Assembly (NCBI GenBank): GCA_037893245.1
Contig: JBAIAA010000238.1
Location: 186,001 to 250,000 of the forward strand
Length of the DNA: 64,000 nt
Source of the DNA: Crossaster papposus
Taxonomy: Eukaryota; Echinodermata; Asteroidea; Velatida; Solasteridae
Direction of reading: 5' to 3'
The position numbers and the translations under genes are program-made. Numbering within the stretch: the first letter of the stretch is position 1; each line of letters begins with the position of its first letter. The notes under the pieces were generated by a model. It did not search any database. It saw only the letters and a program-made list of their open reading frames with translations, and was not told the origin of the DNA. Shown here piece by piece: positions 54,874 to 64,000 of the stretch.

Positions 54874-55790
54874 TACAATGCTGCACTTTATCTCGGTCAG
54901 TGAACGCTGATCAATAGAAACACAAACGTCTTGCCAGCTGCCAATCAAAAAGATAATAATTGAAATGTATGCATCAGAGAATTACTTCAGGAAGGAACGA
55001 ATGAAACAATATATGCTCTGTTGCCATGGGAGCCAGAAAGCCAGACAGGACCTTGGAAATCACATTAGGGAAGTTTTTTTTTTTTAAAGTGCAATTGTGT
55101 ACTGCTTGTGTACTGATAGCGTGTCCAGGTTCAATATATACACAATCCACACACACAACAATGAGCAACGGTCAGAAATGGTTTCAAACGTATTTATAAC
55201 TAGATTTATATAGATTTTAATCATTAAATTTCGTCCCTTGAAAAAAAAAAAATCCAGGGTCGGCCGTATTTTTAGGGTCGGTCGGGTTACGCCAACATAA
55301 CATTTTTTTTGTATGCCTAATTCAAGCAATTAACAATGGTGTACCCTATTTTGCGAAGCGCAGTCAGAGGTACAATTCACATCGTAAAATAACTAAGCCG
55401 CGCCCGTGAATTAAACGTGGCGTGGTTTAGTTAATTTTGGTTGTTCGTTGAGGATGTTGTTTGTGACTTTGTTCACCCTGTATAGTGCAAGTGTTGTCTT
55501 ATGAATGTCCCGTTATTAACAGTTTATGATTGTGAGATTTAACAAAGATTGTAAAGAAATATTGTTTATTTTTATCAGCACATCAAATGAATTTTAATAA
55601 AAAAGTTCACTAAAGATGTTTGTTTGTTTTTATTCAAATTTTTTGGATACATTCGTGAACAATGTACTAAATGCTTGTGTCAACAATATACAATAGCAAT
55701 ACATGTATATCCTTTTAACAATGAAAATGCAAATGAAGATACACATAGGTAGAAAAATAAATATACAGACAATGCTTAATATATGAAGCA
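54874..55790. other. Stretch with an inverted relative of 50183-50380; otherwise unassigned
   Basis: 55100-55310 is the reverse complement of the left part of the element at 50183 (GTGTCCAGGTTCAATATATA). 55377-55440 holds a short palindrome around CCGCGCCCGTG. AATAAA words (for example near 55599) exist but cannot be tied to a transcript. Confidence 0.45.
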
Positions 55791-55792
55791 AT

Positions 55793-56354
55793 ATGTGACC
55801 CACTATGCAAAAATGAGTCTGATGTGTGGTTTTTATTTTACGGTTGGTCAGAAAAGGCAGGAAATAAGCTTTCATTTGATATATGGCACAACTCTGTAGT
55901 GTAATGCATTGATTGGTCTTTTACAATTTGGGCAAATTTGCTTTTTCTCAGTTATATTCAAAATGAAGAAATGAAGATTTGCTATGGTAAGAGAATGACA
56001 ACACCTGTATTAAATTTAATTTAGGAATCAAAACGATCTTTTTAATCGATCAGATCTGAAAATATGTGACCCAGCACGAGTAAATGAGACACTTTGCGGC
56101 AAAAATGAAAATTGAGATTTTGATTTCATCATTTAAAGCTAAACAAGCTTTAAATAATGAAATCAAAATCTCAATTTTTGCCGTAAAGTTTCTCATTTAC
56201 TCGTGCTGGGTCACATATAGGTGTCGGAGAAACCAAAATGCCTTAAAACAAATATATTATTTGTTGAAAGAAAATTTACCTCCGAGACAATAAACATCCC
56301 TTTACGTAAAAATGCATTTTTTCGACAGACTTATTTTTGCAGAGCGGGTCACAT
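55793..56354. mobile_element. TIR element, TGTGACCCACTATGCAAAAA family, with a nested palindrome
   Basis: Same ends and interior as 43394-43810 but longer, because a separate 158-bp palindrome sits inside it at 56062-56219. Confidence 0.75.
56062..56219. mobile_element. Nested foldback palindrome
   Basis: ATATGTGACCCAGCACGAGT and the complement of the same sequence bound a nearly perfect hairpin with AGCTAAACAAGCTTT at the centre. It interrupts the element at 55793; the copy at 43394 shows the empty state. Confidence 0.85.
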
Positions 56355-56491
56355 GGGACGGAGAAAGCCCCCCCTCCTTTGTAGTGGTCATTGTGCTTGC
56401 GAATTGTTGCGGTTTTTAGGGGGGGGGGGGGGTGCGTTAGGTAACGATAGTCTAGGGAGTGTATAGGTAAGGGGGGAGTCACTCGGTCCCA

Positions 56492-56890
56492 TATGTGACC
56501 TGTCATCACAAAATGAGCGTAAAGTTGCACGCAGTGATTTCCCAGTACGGCCACTCAAAGTCAAAATTTGAAGGGGTGGTCGATTTTGAGATTATATGGT
56601 TTTTTTTAAGACTAAAGACGATCAGATAAAAAAAAAAAAAGTTTTTGAGACAATTTTGACTATGGATTTCTATGCCTTTCACACAATTTCTCGCAAGAAA
56701 TGCCCGTTTTCTCATAATTTCTGTATTAAGACTCCAGACTAAAAAATAAAAAAAATAAAAAATATTGAGTATCAAACGTCCAAGTGTATACCATTGGAAA
56801 GCTCTGTTTCCACAGAATTTAGAAATACCCATATCTCTCAATTTTTGATTTTGCCCACTTTACGCTCATTTTGTGATGACAGGTCACATA
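56492..56890. mobile_element. TIR element, TGTGACCTGTCATCAC family, copy 2
   Basis: Ends ATATGTGACCTGTCATCAC and complement, about 400 bp, with the inner CATTGGAAAGCTCTGTTTCC word shared with 48084-48376. Confidence 0.8.
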
Positions 56891-58276
56891 TGTTGCTGGG
56901 TATATATACTCTATCTTCGGGCACTGAAGGATAATACACTTTTTTTAAGAGGGGTGCATGTTGAAGTGGGTTGGAGGATAAATAAGAGTCGAGGGTTAAG
57001 TGAGCCAACCCTTTTTGTTTTGCAGCTGTCCTTGGTGCACCATGCACTCGCGAGTGTACTGTATAAAGTTTATAGACATGGCATACATGTGTGGAAAGAT
57101 GCATTGTATAAGCATTATATTCAAACGCAAGTAATTTGAAATTGGGATTTCCAGATTATGTCCTATTTTTCAGTTTACCTTTCAGTTTTTGTTCCCAAAA
57201 ATTGTTTTAGAAATAATGTTAATATTTAGGTTTTTAATATTTAAGTTATTCAGGGGACTTCTTTTTGACTCGCCCTGTATAAATATGGTATAATAAGCCA
57301 GTTGGGACTGTTAAATACATTAAATTAGAGCTTGCCAGAGGTTCAGAAGCATCAAGAGGCACAATAACAAAAGAATGCTTTAATTTCAAAGTGAACAAAA
57401 TTGTTAAGACGGGACTCGGACAGGCTCTCTACCAGCAGAGCTATCCTGCCCTATATACGTTTGCGGTCTCCCACATTGTCAGTATCTTTGTTCGAGGGCA
57501 CTAGTTAGAAGTCGAAAACACTAGAATGCCGTGTGGCCAGGAATCGCGCCAAAAAGCGAAATCCCAAATCACAGTAGTCAACAATTCTTCAATCTTTGCA
57601 TACACTTGCTCCTGCCAAAAGTACACAGTTTTTATCCCTGGGATTTTTAAAGATTTTTTTCCCCTTAACCCTAACCCTACCAGACCCAGCACAGTGCATC
57701 TGTGGTGACTGCTTGACCTTGCTGCAATCTGATGCGTCTGGAAGGGTTTCTAGCCAAAATACCCTGGAGGGTTAGGGTTAAGAAATTTAGATCATAATTC
57801 CCTTAGTTACAGAACATACAGTGATTGGCATCATCCACGTCATTTGCGTTTTGCCTTCTTTTTGCATCGTCTGCCCCCTGCATCTTCTTCCTCGGAAGCA
57901 CCGGATTCTCTGTTTCTATGGCGACGTTGACCCCTGCGAATCAATAGGCAATAATCGCATCAGACAATACGACCTTCTACGAAATGTGCAAGGGATAACT
58001 TAATCAACCTTTATTCTCTTCAAAATCAAAGCAAGGCAAATAACGCAACAAACGGCCACTGGTTCTAGGCTCTATTTTGTACGATTCTTCCTCAAAATGC
58101 AACATGACCTACCTAGAATACAAATTGACGATTCAGAGGGATTTAAGCCATACGCCTATTTTAAAAATATGCTGGAAATTTGAGAAAGCCACTAGTTCAC
58201 TGCACAGTGCACATACCATTTTGGTTTTGTTTGCATTATTTGCCCTGCATTGATTAGAATTAACGCTAACCGTTGA
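56891..58276. other. Unassigned stretch, 3' side of the RING gene
   Basis: No coding region is supported. 57664-57684 (CTTAACCCTAACCCTACC) and 57768-57781 (GGGTTAGGGTTAAG) are inverted telomere-like words. A TTTATT at 58009 would be an AATAAA signal for the minus-strand RING transcript. Confidence 0.4.
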
Positions 58277-58555
58277 ATGATTACACAAAGTTTTAAAAGG
58301 CTCACACTATCACAGAGGCCTGAAATGGTTCGGGAGAAAATTAAAAAGATTTGGTGTGGGAAGCTGACTAGAGGGGTGCTCTTCCACCAGGACAGTGCTC
58401 TGGCCTACATGTCCATAGTGGCCACGCCTACATGTCCACAGTGGCCACGCCTGCCATCCGTGTCCAGAAATGTGGATTTCAACTTGTCGAACACATGCCC
58501 TATTATCCATCCCCCAAATCATTGGATTTTGGCAGACTTCGCAGTAATGTTATTG
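58277..58555 (+). pseudogene. Mariner-family transposase relic
   Basis: The catalytic-domain signature of mariner transposase is visible in pieces: RPEMVREKIKKI, then LTRGVLFHQDSA, then (after a local duplication of GGCCACGCCTACATGTCCA and a frameshift) CGFQLVEHMPYYP. The order matches the family (H-x-D-x-A followed by GF-x-LV-x-H-x-P-Y). The frame is broken and both ends are missing, so it is non-functional. It ends next to the stop codon of the RING gene, on the opposite strand. Confidence 0.72.
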
Positions 58556-59868
58556 TCAAACAAGGAATGTGATTATGTCCACCAACATAAACCAACGCTT
58601 CAGCGGTGGTTCTATTAGATCCTGTACAAAAAGAAAATCGACTGATGGATTTTGCCGAATTCGGTCCAGTACTCCGCGGCGCAGAGGCAGTAAGGAGTTG
58701 GGGTTAACATACCTGGTTGTTGGGCCCGTATTCTGAGACTCTCTTTCACCGGCCGTCTCCTCTTGGTTTCCAGACTGTGTGGAGGTACTGGGTCTGTCTG
58801 CAGCTTGACTCACTAAATCCCCCGCTTGCATTTTCTTCCTGGTCGAGGTTCTGGTGTTCCTCCTGTCACTGGCGAGCTCTGGTGAGCTCGGGTGCTCATT
58901 GCCCGACAGATCATGGCCGTCATCTTGAATCCCTTCGGCGGACGTCTCTGATGAAGAAGTGCCTGACGAGGAGGTATGAGCCTCGGGCTGCCAATCCTCG
59001 TCTTCTGTGTCGGTGTAGCCAACCTGGATCCCATACAAGGAACAGGCAGCATCCGTGGGGTTCACCTGGGAGGGTTCCACTGAAGACGTTTCGGAGTTAT
59101 CGGTGCTAGACGATCCCAATGAGGTATCATCAGAGTCCTCCCTTGCTTGTTGCTGGTTTGTCGAACGGCTGGATTCACCAGCGGCTTGTGCTGGTTGGCC
59201 ATCATTTGAAGTGGGCTGCCCGCCTCGGCTACTCGAAGGAACAGAGATTTGATCCCCTGGTGTTGACTGTGGCGATTCTTCCTCCTCTGCGGGGCTGAAC
59301 TCTGCATTGGGGCTCTCTGTGCCGTCCCACTCGGGAGAGTAGTCTTCATGCCACGATTCTTCGCCGAATTCATCCGGAGACTGATCCCTAAACCCGTCAT
59401 AACTAGTATCTTCCCACTCAGGGCTGTCAAACACAGGGCTATCTCTACGGCTATGGTCTGATATGAAACTACTACTGGAGCTTTCACTGTCACTATGGCT
59501 GCGACTATGACTGCGACTATGACTGCGACTATGACTGCGACTATGACTGCGACTACAACTATGGCTACTTCTGTAACTGTGATTACTGCTGTAGCTGCTG
59601 CTCCTGCTCCTGCTGTGGCTTCTGCTCCTACTCCTGCTGTGGCTTCTGCTCGTGCTGCGGCTTCTGTTAGGGCTACGGCTTGTGCTTCGTCTCAGGAACC
59701 CATCTCTTTGCAACTCCCCTCGTAATGCGTTTAGTTGGACATCTGTATGGTAACTTTCGTCTAGCAGACCTTCTTCTACGCTGCCGACACGCTTCAACAG
59801 GTTCTCCTCACATTTTACCATCTTGTTCTCCATATCCTTCAAGCGTTTGTTGAAGGTCTGTTCCATGA
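58556..59868 (-). CDS. RING/TRAF-zinc-finger protein, exon 3 (coiled coil and SR-rich tail)
   Basis: The exon follows TTGTTCCTCAG, enters in phase 1 and runs 1313 bases to the stop at 58556-58558. It encodes a predicted coiled coil (MEQTFNKRLKDMENKMVKCE), an SR/SH-dipeptide region of about 60 residues (from SRSPNRSRSTSRSHSRS), and a long acidic, serine-rich, probably disordered tail. The GACTGCGACTATGACTGCG repeats at 59500-59560 (plus strand) make the SR/SH region length-unstable. The last 20 or so codons border a mariner relic, so the natural C-terminus may have been altered. Confidence 0.75.
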
Positions 59869-60125
59869 CTGAGGAACAAAGAAAAAACACAAAACAGTTG
59901 GGTCATAAAACACACATTTATATATCGGTATATCGATCGTTCGGTATAGCAATTGTTAGCTTCTGGTCCATCAGGAGCCCATATTTAAATAGCACCCTAT
60001 TGTAGCCTACTTCAAGTGCAAAATAAAATTCAGACCAGTCTCATAGGGTTTAGGCACAGGGTGTCAAGTGGCATGATGAGTGATGTTAAGGTACGGAATT
60101 CTTTCCCAAGTATAAACCTGCTTAC

Positions 60126-60353
60126 CTTTCATGCAGTTTTTTAACTCTTTTATGCAACTGTGCAAATGCATGGTAGACGCCGTCACTGGTAACCCGCATC
60201 CCTTCTTGCACTTGACCAGGCGGTACGCACATTCCTTCTCGTGCTTCAGCATGTCCTTGCGCAGGATGTTACGGACGCAGCCGCTGTTGAGACAGCCTAC
60301 CAGGCCAAAATCGCAATCCTTGCCATGACGCTCAAACATCTCCAGCTTGACGC
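60126..60353 (-). CDS. RING/TRAF-zinc-finger protein, exon 2 (TRAF-type zinc fingers)
   Basis: The 228-base exon ends with AAAG|GTAAGC and carries TRAF-type zinc-finger pattern: FERHGKDCDFGLVGCLNSGC then HEKECAYRLVKCKKGCG and HLHSC. It enters and leaves in phase 1. Its 5' boundary is the end of a TTAA-flanked MITE: the acceptor AAAG|GC is formed by the duplicated TTAA plus the host AG. Read directly after exon 1 it continues the first zinc finger (RGC-VKG-VKLEMFERH). Confidence 0.8.
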
Positions 60354-60359
60354 CTTTAA

Positions 60360-60762
60360 AGGTAGGATACACCATTAGTAATTGCTTGAATTATCATGAA
60401 TAAGTAGATTTGGGGGTTGTATTTTATAGTAAATTTTATAGTAAATACCGTTTAACTGATCTGTCCGAAGTTTTACAGTCATTGATGCCGAGAAAAGCAC
60501 GAAAAACAGCGTTTGATTTCAACCGGCGTCGAGCAGTTATTTTTATGTTATTTTTGTATTACGGCGATTGCGAAAAAAATAAAATAACATACGAATAATT
60601 GCTCGACGCCTGTTGAAAAAAATCTATTTTTCAGAATAATTACAAGAAATCTAGCGCAATCATTTTGCTCGATGCCTAGAATCATTATTTACTTTTAATT
60701 GAGTATTTCTTAATAATTCGGTAGTAAATATTTTTGATATCTGCAAATGGTGTCTCCTACCT
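60360..60762. mobile_element. TTAA-flanked MITE, AGGTAG family (403 bp), inside the intron
   Basis: AGGTAGGATACACCATTAG at the left, the complement of AGGTAGGAGACACCATTTG at the right, TTAA at both sides (60356-60359, 60763-60766). Inner words agree with 44062 and 47232. Confidence 0.87.
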
Positions 60763-61411
60763 TTAAAAGGTACATGTAGTATACACCATTTGCAAACATT
60801 TAAAAAAAAATACTAAATCATTATACAACTGTGCTGTGATGTGGGATATGACATTTTGAAAACCTGAGGGACACATAGCACAAGAGGCGAAGCATGCTAA
60901 ATCCATCAAGTCCCAACGGAAATGTCAAATGGTTGGATCCTGTTGGATTCAGCAGGATTAGGGATAAAATATGAATCCCCTAACCCATTCATTTTCAAAA
61001 ATTACAGCAAAAGCCAATGGTATATATAATAGTGGCGAGTTATTCCACGCCGGAAACGATTCTAATCGATTCCTTGATTCTTTTTTTTTGAGGAATTGAT
61101 TCCTTGAAGTGGTCGATTCCATTCCGAAAAGATTTGATTCCAGAAAGCGCCCAGCGATTCTGAAGACCTGCGAGACTTTGCAATCCCAGCAATTCTTTGA
61201 AGAAACAACACGGCCGTGATTTATAAGCCAACACAAAGAACTTTTGCCACTGCTAAAACTATAGTACTTCCGATTTCAGTGTGAAAAATTACGATGGACA
61301 ATTGGATATGGACATTCAATCACGTTTCTACATTATGATTACACGTCTTGAATGAATTATATTGAGCAATTAACTACTCCCGACAGATATGGCATTTTTT
61401 ATTAGGAACAA

Positions 61412-61715
61412 ATGGAATGGCGATTCCTGGGCGGAATGGCGATTCCTGGGGGGAATGGCGATTCCTGGGCGGAATGGCGATTCCTGGGCGGAATGGCGAT
61501 TCCTGGGCGGAATGGCGATTCCTGGGCGGAATGGCGATTCCTGGGCGGAATGGCGATTCCTGGGCGGAATGGCGATTCCTGGGCGGAATGGCGATTCCTG
61601 GGCGGAATGGCGAATCCTGGGCGGAATGGCGATTCCTGGGCGGAATGGCGAATCCTGGGCGGAATGGCGATTCCTGGACCGAATCACGAATCCTGGACCG
61701 AATCACGATTCCTGG
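61412..61715. repeat. 19-bp minisatellite GGAATGGCGATTCCTGGGC, about 15 units
   Basis: Units are nearly identical, with variants GCGAATCC and a terminal pair in which CGGAATGG becomes CGAATCACG. The 19-base period keeps three frames open on each strand, giving spurious repetitive ORFs. The array lies in intron 1 of the RING gene. Confidence 0.93.
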
Positions 61716-61757
61716 GTGGAAATGCTAGAGTCGCCCACCACTAGCGTATACTACTAC

Positions 61758-62034
61758 CTTTAACACAGCCCCGGGACACGTTGCGGCACTTCATGAGCAA
61801 ACGGTTGATCATGTTGCGGACGATGGGCAGAACCGGCTTGAGCCGAGACTCGCTGAGGTGCTTGCGGCAGCTCGGGCAGCTGCGGTGCATGTTGAGCCAG
61901 GTGGTGATGCAGACACGGCAGAAGACGTGCTGGCAGGGGCTCTCCAAGGGGGTGGAGAGAACATTATGGCAGATGCAGCAGATGAGATCTGGGTCAGGCG
62001 GGGTCACAAAGTCGTCCAATTCAAACTTGGACAT
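61758..62034 (-). CDS. RING/TRAF-zinc-finger E3 ubiquitin ligase-like protein, exon 1
   Basis: The three-exon gene (61758-62034, 60126-60353, 58556-59868) encodes 605 residues. RING fingers of this type bind ubiquitin-conjugating enzymes and transfer ubiquitin; with the TRAF-type zinc fingers it resembles RNF41/RNF151-like ligases, but substrate and pathway are unknown. Exon 1 starts at ATG 62034 and carries a complete C3HC4 RING (LICCICHNVL, then PCQHVFCRVCITTWL, then CPSCRKHL) near residues 19-60, followed by RNMINRLLMKCRNVSRGC, the start of a zinc finger. It ends in phase 1 at AAAG|GTAGTA. Without splicing the frame stops five codons later inside the MITE end. The long SR-rich and acidic tail is unlike the short human RNF151. 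The start fits RING proteins that begin with a short acidic leader. Confidence 0.82.
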
Positions 62035-62345
62035 GCTAAAACAAGCGCCAAAACCAGTGCTGGGAATGAAAAAAATTACACATCAATTCGGGCGATTCAC
62101 AATGCAGTGCGCCACCAAGCGTTTGACTCAAAAGAGCCACTTTTAAACTTTACGGTCGACTTCTTCCGTACATCATACTGTAGTGAAATATCTATTCTTC
62201 ATTGTTCACGCGAGGTACAACACAAACATAAATGTATCCGGAAGCGTCGTTGACTAAAACATTGTTATTTGCAGAAAAAAAATTGGAACTTTAATCGTGC
62301 GCGTCCAAAAAGACTACCGTTTTACAAACTGATGCCGACCTTGAT
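62035..62345. mobile_element. MITE copy in the 5' flank of the RING gene
   Basis: 62085-62345 is nearly identical to 54222-54480 (AATTCGGGCGATTCACAAT end, then GTGCGCCACCAAGCGTTTGA). The element starts 51 bases upstream of the start codon, so the 5' untranslated region or promoter is probably built from it. Its other terminal repeat is not found here. Confidence 0.7.
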
Positions 62346-63692
62346 ATTGACTAACATTACGTCACTAGACTTCACGGCACAGTCACACTACATACACTGT
62401 AGTCTACAGGTCAAATAAATCTATACCGTTAAGGCAGGTTCTTCCTTCACGCGAATGTCATTGCGAAACGAATTTGTTAAGGCAACGGAGAACGTCCGGC
62501 ACAATGAAACTTCAAAGTTAAATTGTTGACGTCATGAAATTTGCTTCGCATTCGCTTTCGCGTAAAGTATGAACCGGCCTTTATAATTATATACGGTACG
62601 TCCTACAAAATGGCAGTTACCCTTGAAAGCTGTATGGTGCAGTTCAACCATAAAGGAATAAGAAGAGGTTCAACTGAAGAATAATTGTCAACAATTCTGG
62701 AAAATGTGAGGTAAAAATTATATTATTAATCCAGATGTAGCGCCCTCTGTTTTATCATGGAGGATTGAATAAATAAAACAGATAGAGGGCGCTACTTGTA
62801 CTTAAGGGCCAGAGCACTGACCTCTCAGTGGGCCAGAGCCGTAGATACGGCTCTGTTTAATAAGGGCGCAACATTAAAATCTGAAACGAGTGTCACTAGA
62901 AACTTGCTATTCACCGTAAAAAAATCCTATTTTCAGCAACGTAAAAACACTATTTGGAAATCTAAACCATAATGATATTCTGTCACCCAATTACTTGGAG
63001 AAAAAATAAGATACAACGGGCCTAGTTATCAATAATTAACTTACTCAAACCAAACTACCTCCATGCTCAAACTTACCTTTACATGTCGTCAAATATGACG
63101 TCTTGTTATTTGAGAAAGCGTGAATGATTCATGAGGTCATTTAGTACGGTGTACGTGATTGGTCAATCGATAGGTCAAAGTGCATTTCATTTGGCGCGCC
63201 ATGGACGTATTTTTCCCGTAAAAATGAGTTTCTTCGATTTAGGGTGGTGTCCTTATTATACAATACCTCCATGGTTTTAAGCATAAATTCATCTCGAAAT
63301 CAGCCACAGTGTTAGAATCATTGCAGTGAGTATGTCTTTGTTGAGTGAATGATTTGTTAGAAGAATAGGCCTAGAGAATGAATAATTTTTGTTAGGTTTG
63401 TTATTGATGATTGTTTATTGTTATTGATGTACATCACATCATGCATGTATGACCATCTCCACAACACTTCACTATATTCTCTCGATTCTTTATAGATCTC
63501 TTTGTAAACACAAACGATGATACTTCATTCTTTCCGTGGTATACATACATGTACATGATAAACAAAAAGTGGTGTCACTGTCAGTATGCAACATTCTTTA
63601 CAAAATTTGGATATAATCATGGAGGAATAAATAAGTATGATATTGATAACATTAACTGAGCCTTTTTGGGGTCTGTTTTCTTTCACTTTCAG
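62346..63692. other. Unassigned stretch
   Basis: 62737-62795 is a short inverted repeat with arms GTAGCGCCCTCTGTTTTAT. 63150-63200 has a CCAAT-like GATTGGTCAATCGATAGG and a GGCGCGCCATGG. No gene can be supported. Confidence 0.45.
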
Positions 63693-63756
63693 ACAACGTT
63701 GCTGACCAATGATTGGAATTATGAGCACCCAGTCACCCAAGGCCACATCAAGCCAG
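63693..63756 (+). CDS. Possible internal exon of an unknown gene
   Basis: A 64-base piece lies between a very good acceptor (TGTTTTCTTTCACTTTCAG) and a CCAG|GTACTG donor, and is open in one frame (TTLLTNDWNYEHPVTQGHIK). No neighbouring exon and no family were recognised, so this may be chance. Confidence 0.22.
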
Positions 63757-63829
63757 GTACTGGTAGTATGTGTATGCAGAAGCTTGGGTGATTCCATGCC
63801 AGAATTTCTCAGAATCAATTACAAACTTA

Positions 63830-64000
63830 AATCGAAAATATTTACTACCGAATTATTAAGAAAAATCTTACTGATTTGAAAGTAAATAATGATCCAGCAA
63901 AATTATTGCGCTAGATATCCTGTAATTATTCCGAAAAATTTACGGCGATTGCGAAAAAATAAAGATAACATAAGAATAACTGCTCGATGCCGGTTGAAAA
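63830..64000. mobile_element. Partial AGGTAG-family MITE running off the window
   Basis: The words ATCGAAAATATTTACTACCG, GCGCTAGATATCCTGTAATT and GATGCCGGTTGAAAA are family interior. The terminal repeat on the left is missing. Confidence 0.75.

Larger units (their letters stand above)
60354..61757 (-). mobile_element. Transposon-derived intron 1 of the RING gene (introner-like)
   Basis: The intron is exactly an insertion with TTAA at both ends (60356-60359, 61760-61763). The inserted part (60360-61759) has the AGGTAG-family ends. In gene sense the donor is AAAG|GTAGTA inside the right-hand terminal repeat. The acceptor region has TACTAAT about 20 bases before CCTACCTTTAAAG. Removing it leaves GTGTTAAAGGCGTC, the presumed pre-insertion sequence, in frame. 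The intron consists of a full MITE (60360-60762), the start of a second one (60768-60815), about 600 bp of unassigned DNA, a 19-bp minisatellite and a short end repeat (61741-61759). Confidence 0.72.

Noticed and set aside
61370-61763. Repetitive frames (FLGGMAIPGRNGDSWAEW and others) on both strands
   Set aside because: By-product of the 19-bp minisatellite, which stays open in three frames per strand.

Overview
This is eukaryotic, AT-rich, intron-containing DNA with very dense short inverted-repeat transposons. The gene content (a farnesoic acid O-methyltransferase (FAMeT)-domain secreted protein, an ANKRD66-like ankyrin protein and a RING/TRAF-zinc-finger E3 ligase), the BEL/Pao retrotransposon and the many MITEs suggest a marine invertebrate, possibly an echinoderm. 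That assignment is inference from gene and repeat style; no ribosomal or mitochondrial marker is present.

Layout. 1-1872 holds the last two exons of a first FAMeT-domain gene, and 1873-3971 its 3' flank. 3972-11667 is a young, nearly intact BEL/Pao LTR retrotransposon on the minus strand that interrupts this flank. A second FAMeT gene starts with a probable signal-peptide exon at 15401 and continues with two exons at 29431-31703; the roughly 13.8-kb intron between them is packed with MITEs and foldback elements. The block from about 28.6 to 34.6 kb is a paralogous copy of 1-3971 plus about 40 bases beyond the retrotransposon, so the two copies act as empty/filled-site controls for at least five insertions. 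An ankyrin-repeat gene (plus strand, exons at 35.1, 35.6, 45.7, 48.5 and probably 51.2 kb) has introns full of MITEs, including an hAT-type MITE that contains a 1.1-kb array of a 12-bp unit. From 51.5 to 57 kb there is a nest of transposons inside transposons. From 62034 down to 58556 (minus strand) lies a three-exon gene for a RING + TRAF-type zinc finger protein with an SR-rich, disordered tail.

The most interesting observation is intron 1 of the RING gene (60354-61757). Both ends of this intron coincide with the ends of a TTAA-flanked MITE family found at several other places in the window. The terminal repeat supplies the GT donor, a branch-point-like TACTAAT and a pyrimidine stretch. The duplicated TTAA plus the host AG gives the acceptor. 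Splicing exactly removes the insertion and one TTAA copy, and keeps the frame through the zinc finger. This looks like an intron created by a transposon (introner-like), and it has since collected a second MITE fragment and a 19-bp minisatellite.

Only the genes named above are supported. Most remaining sequence is transposon-derived or unrecognised, and the many short ORFs there do not look like genes.
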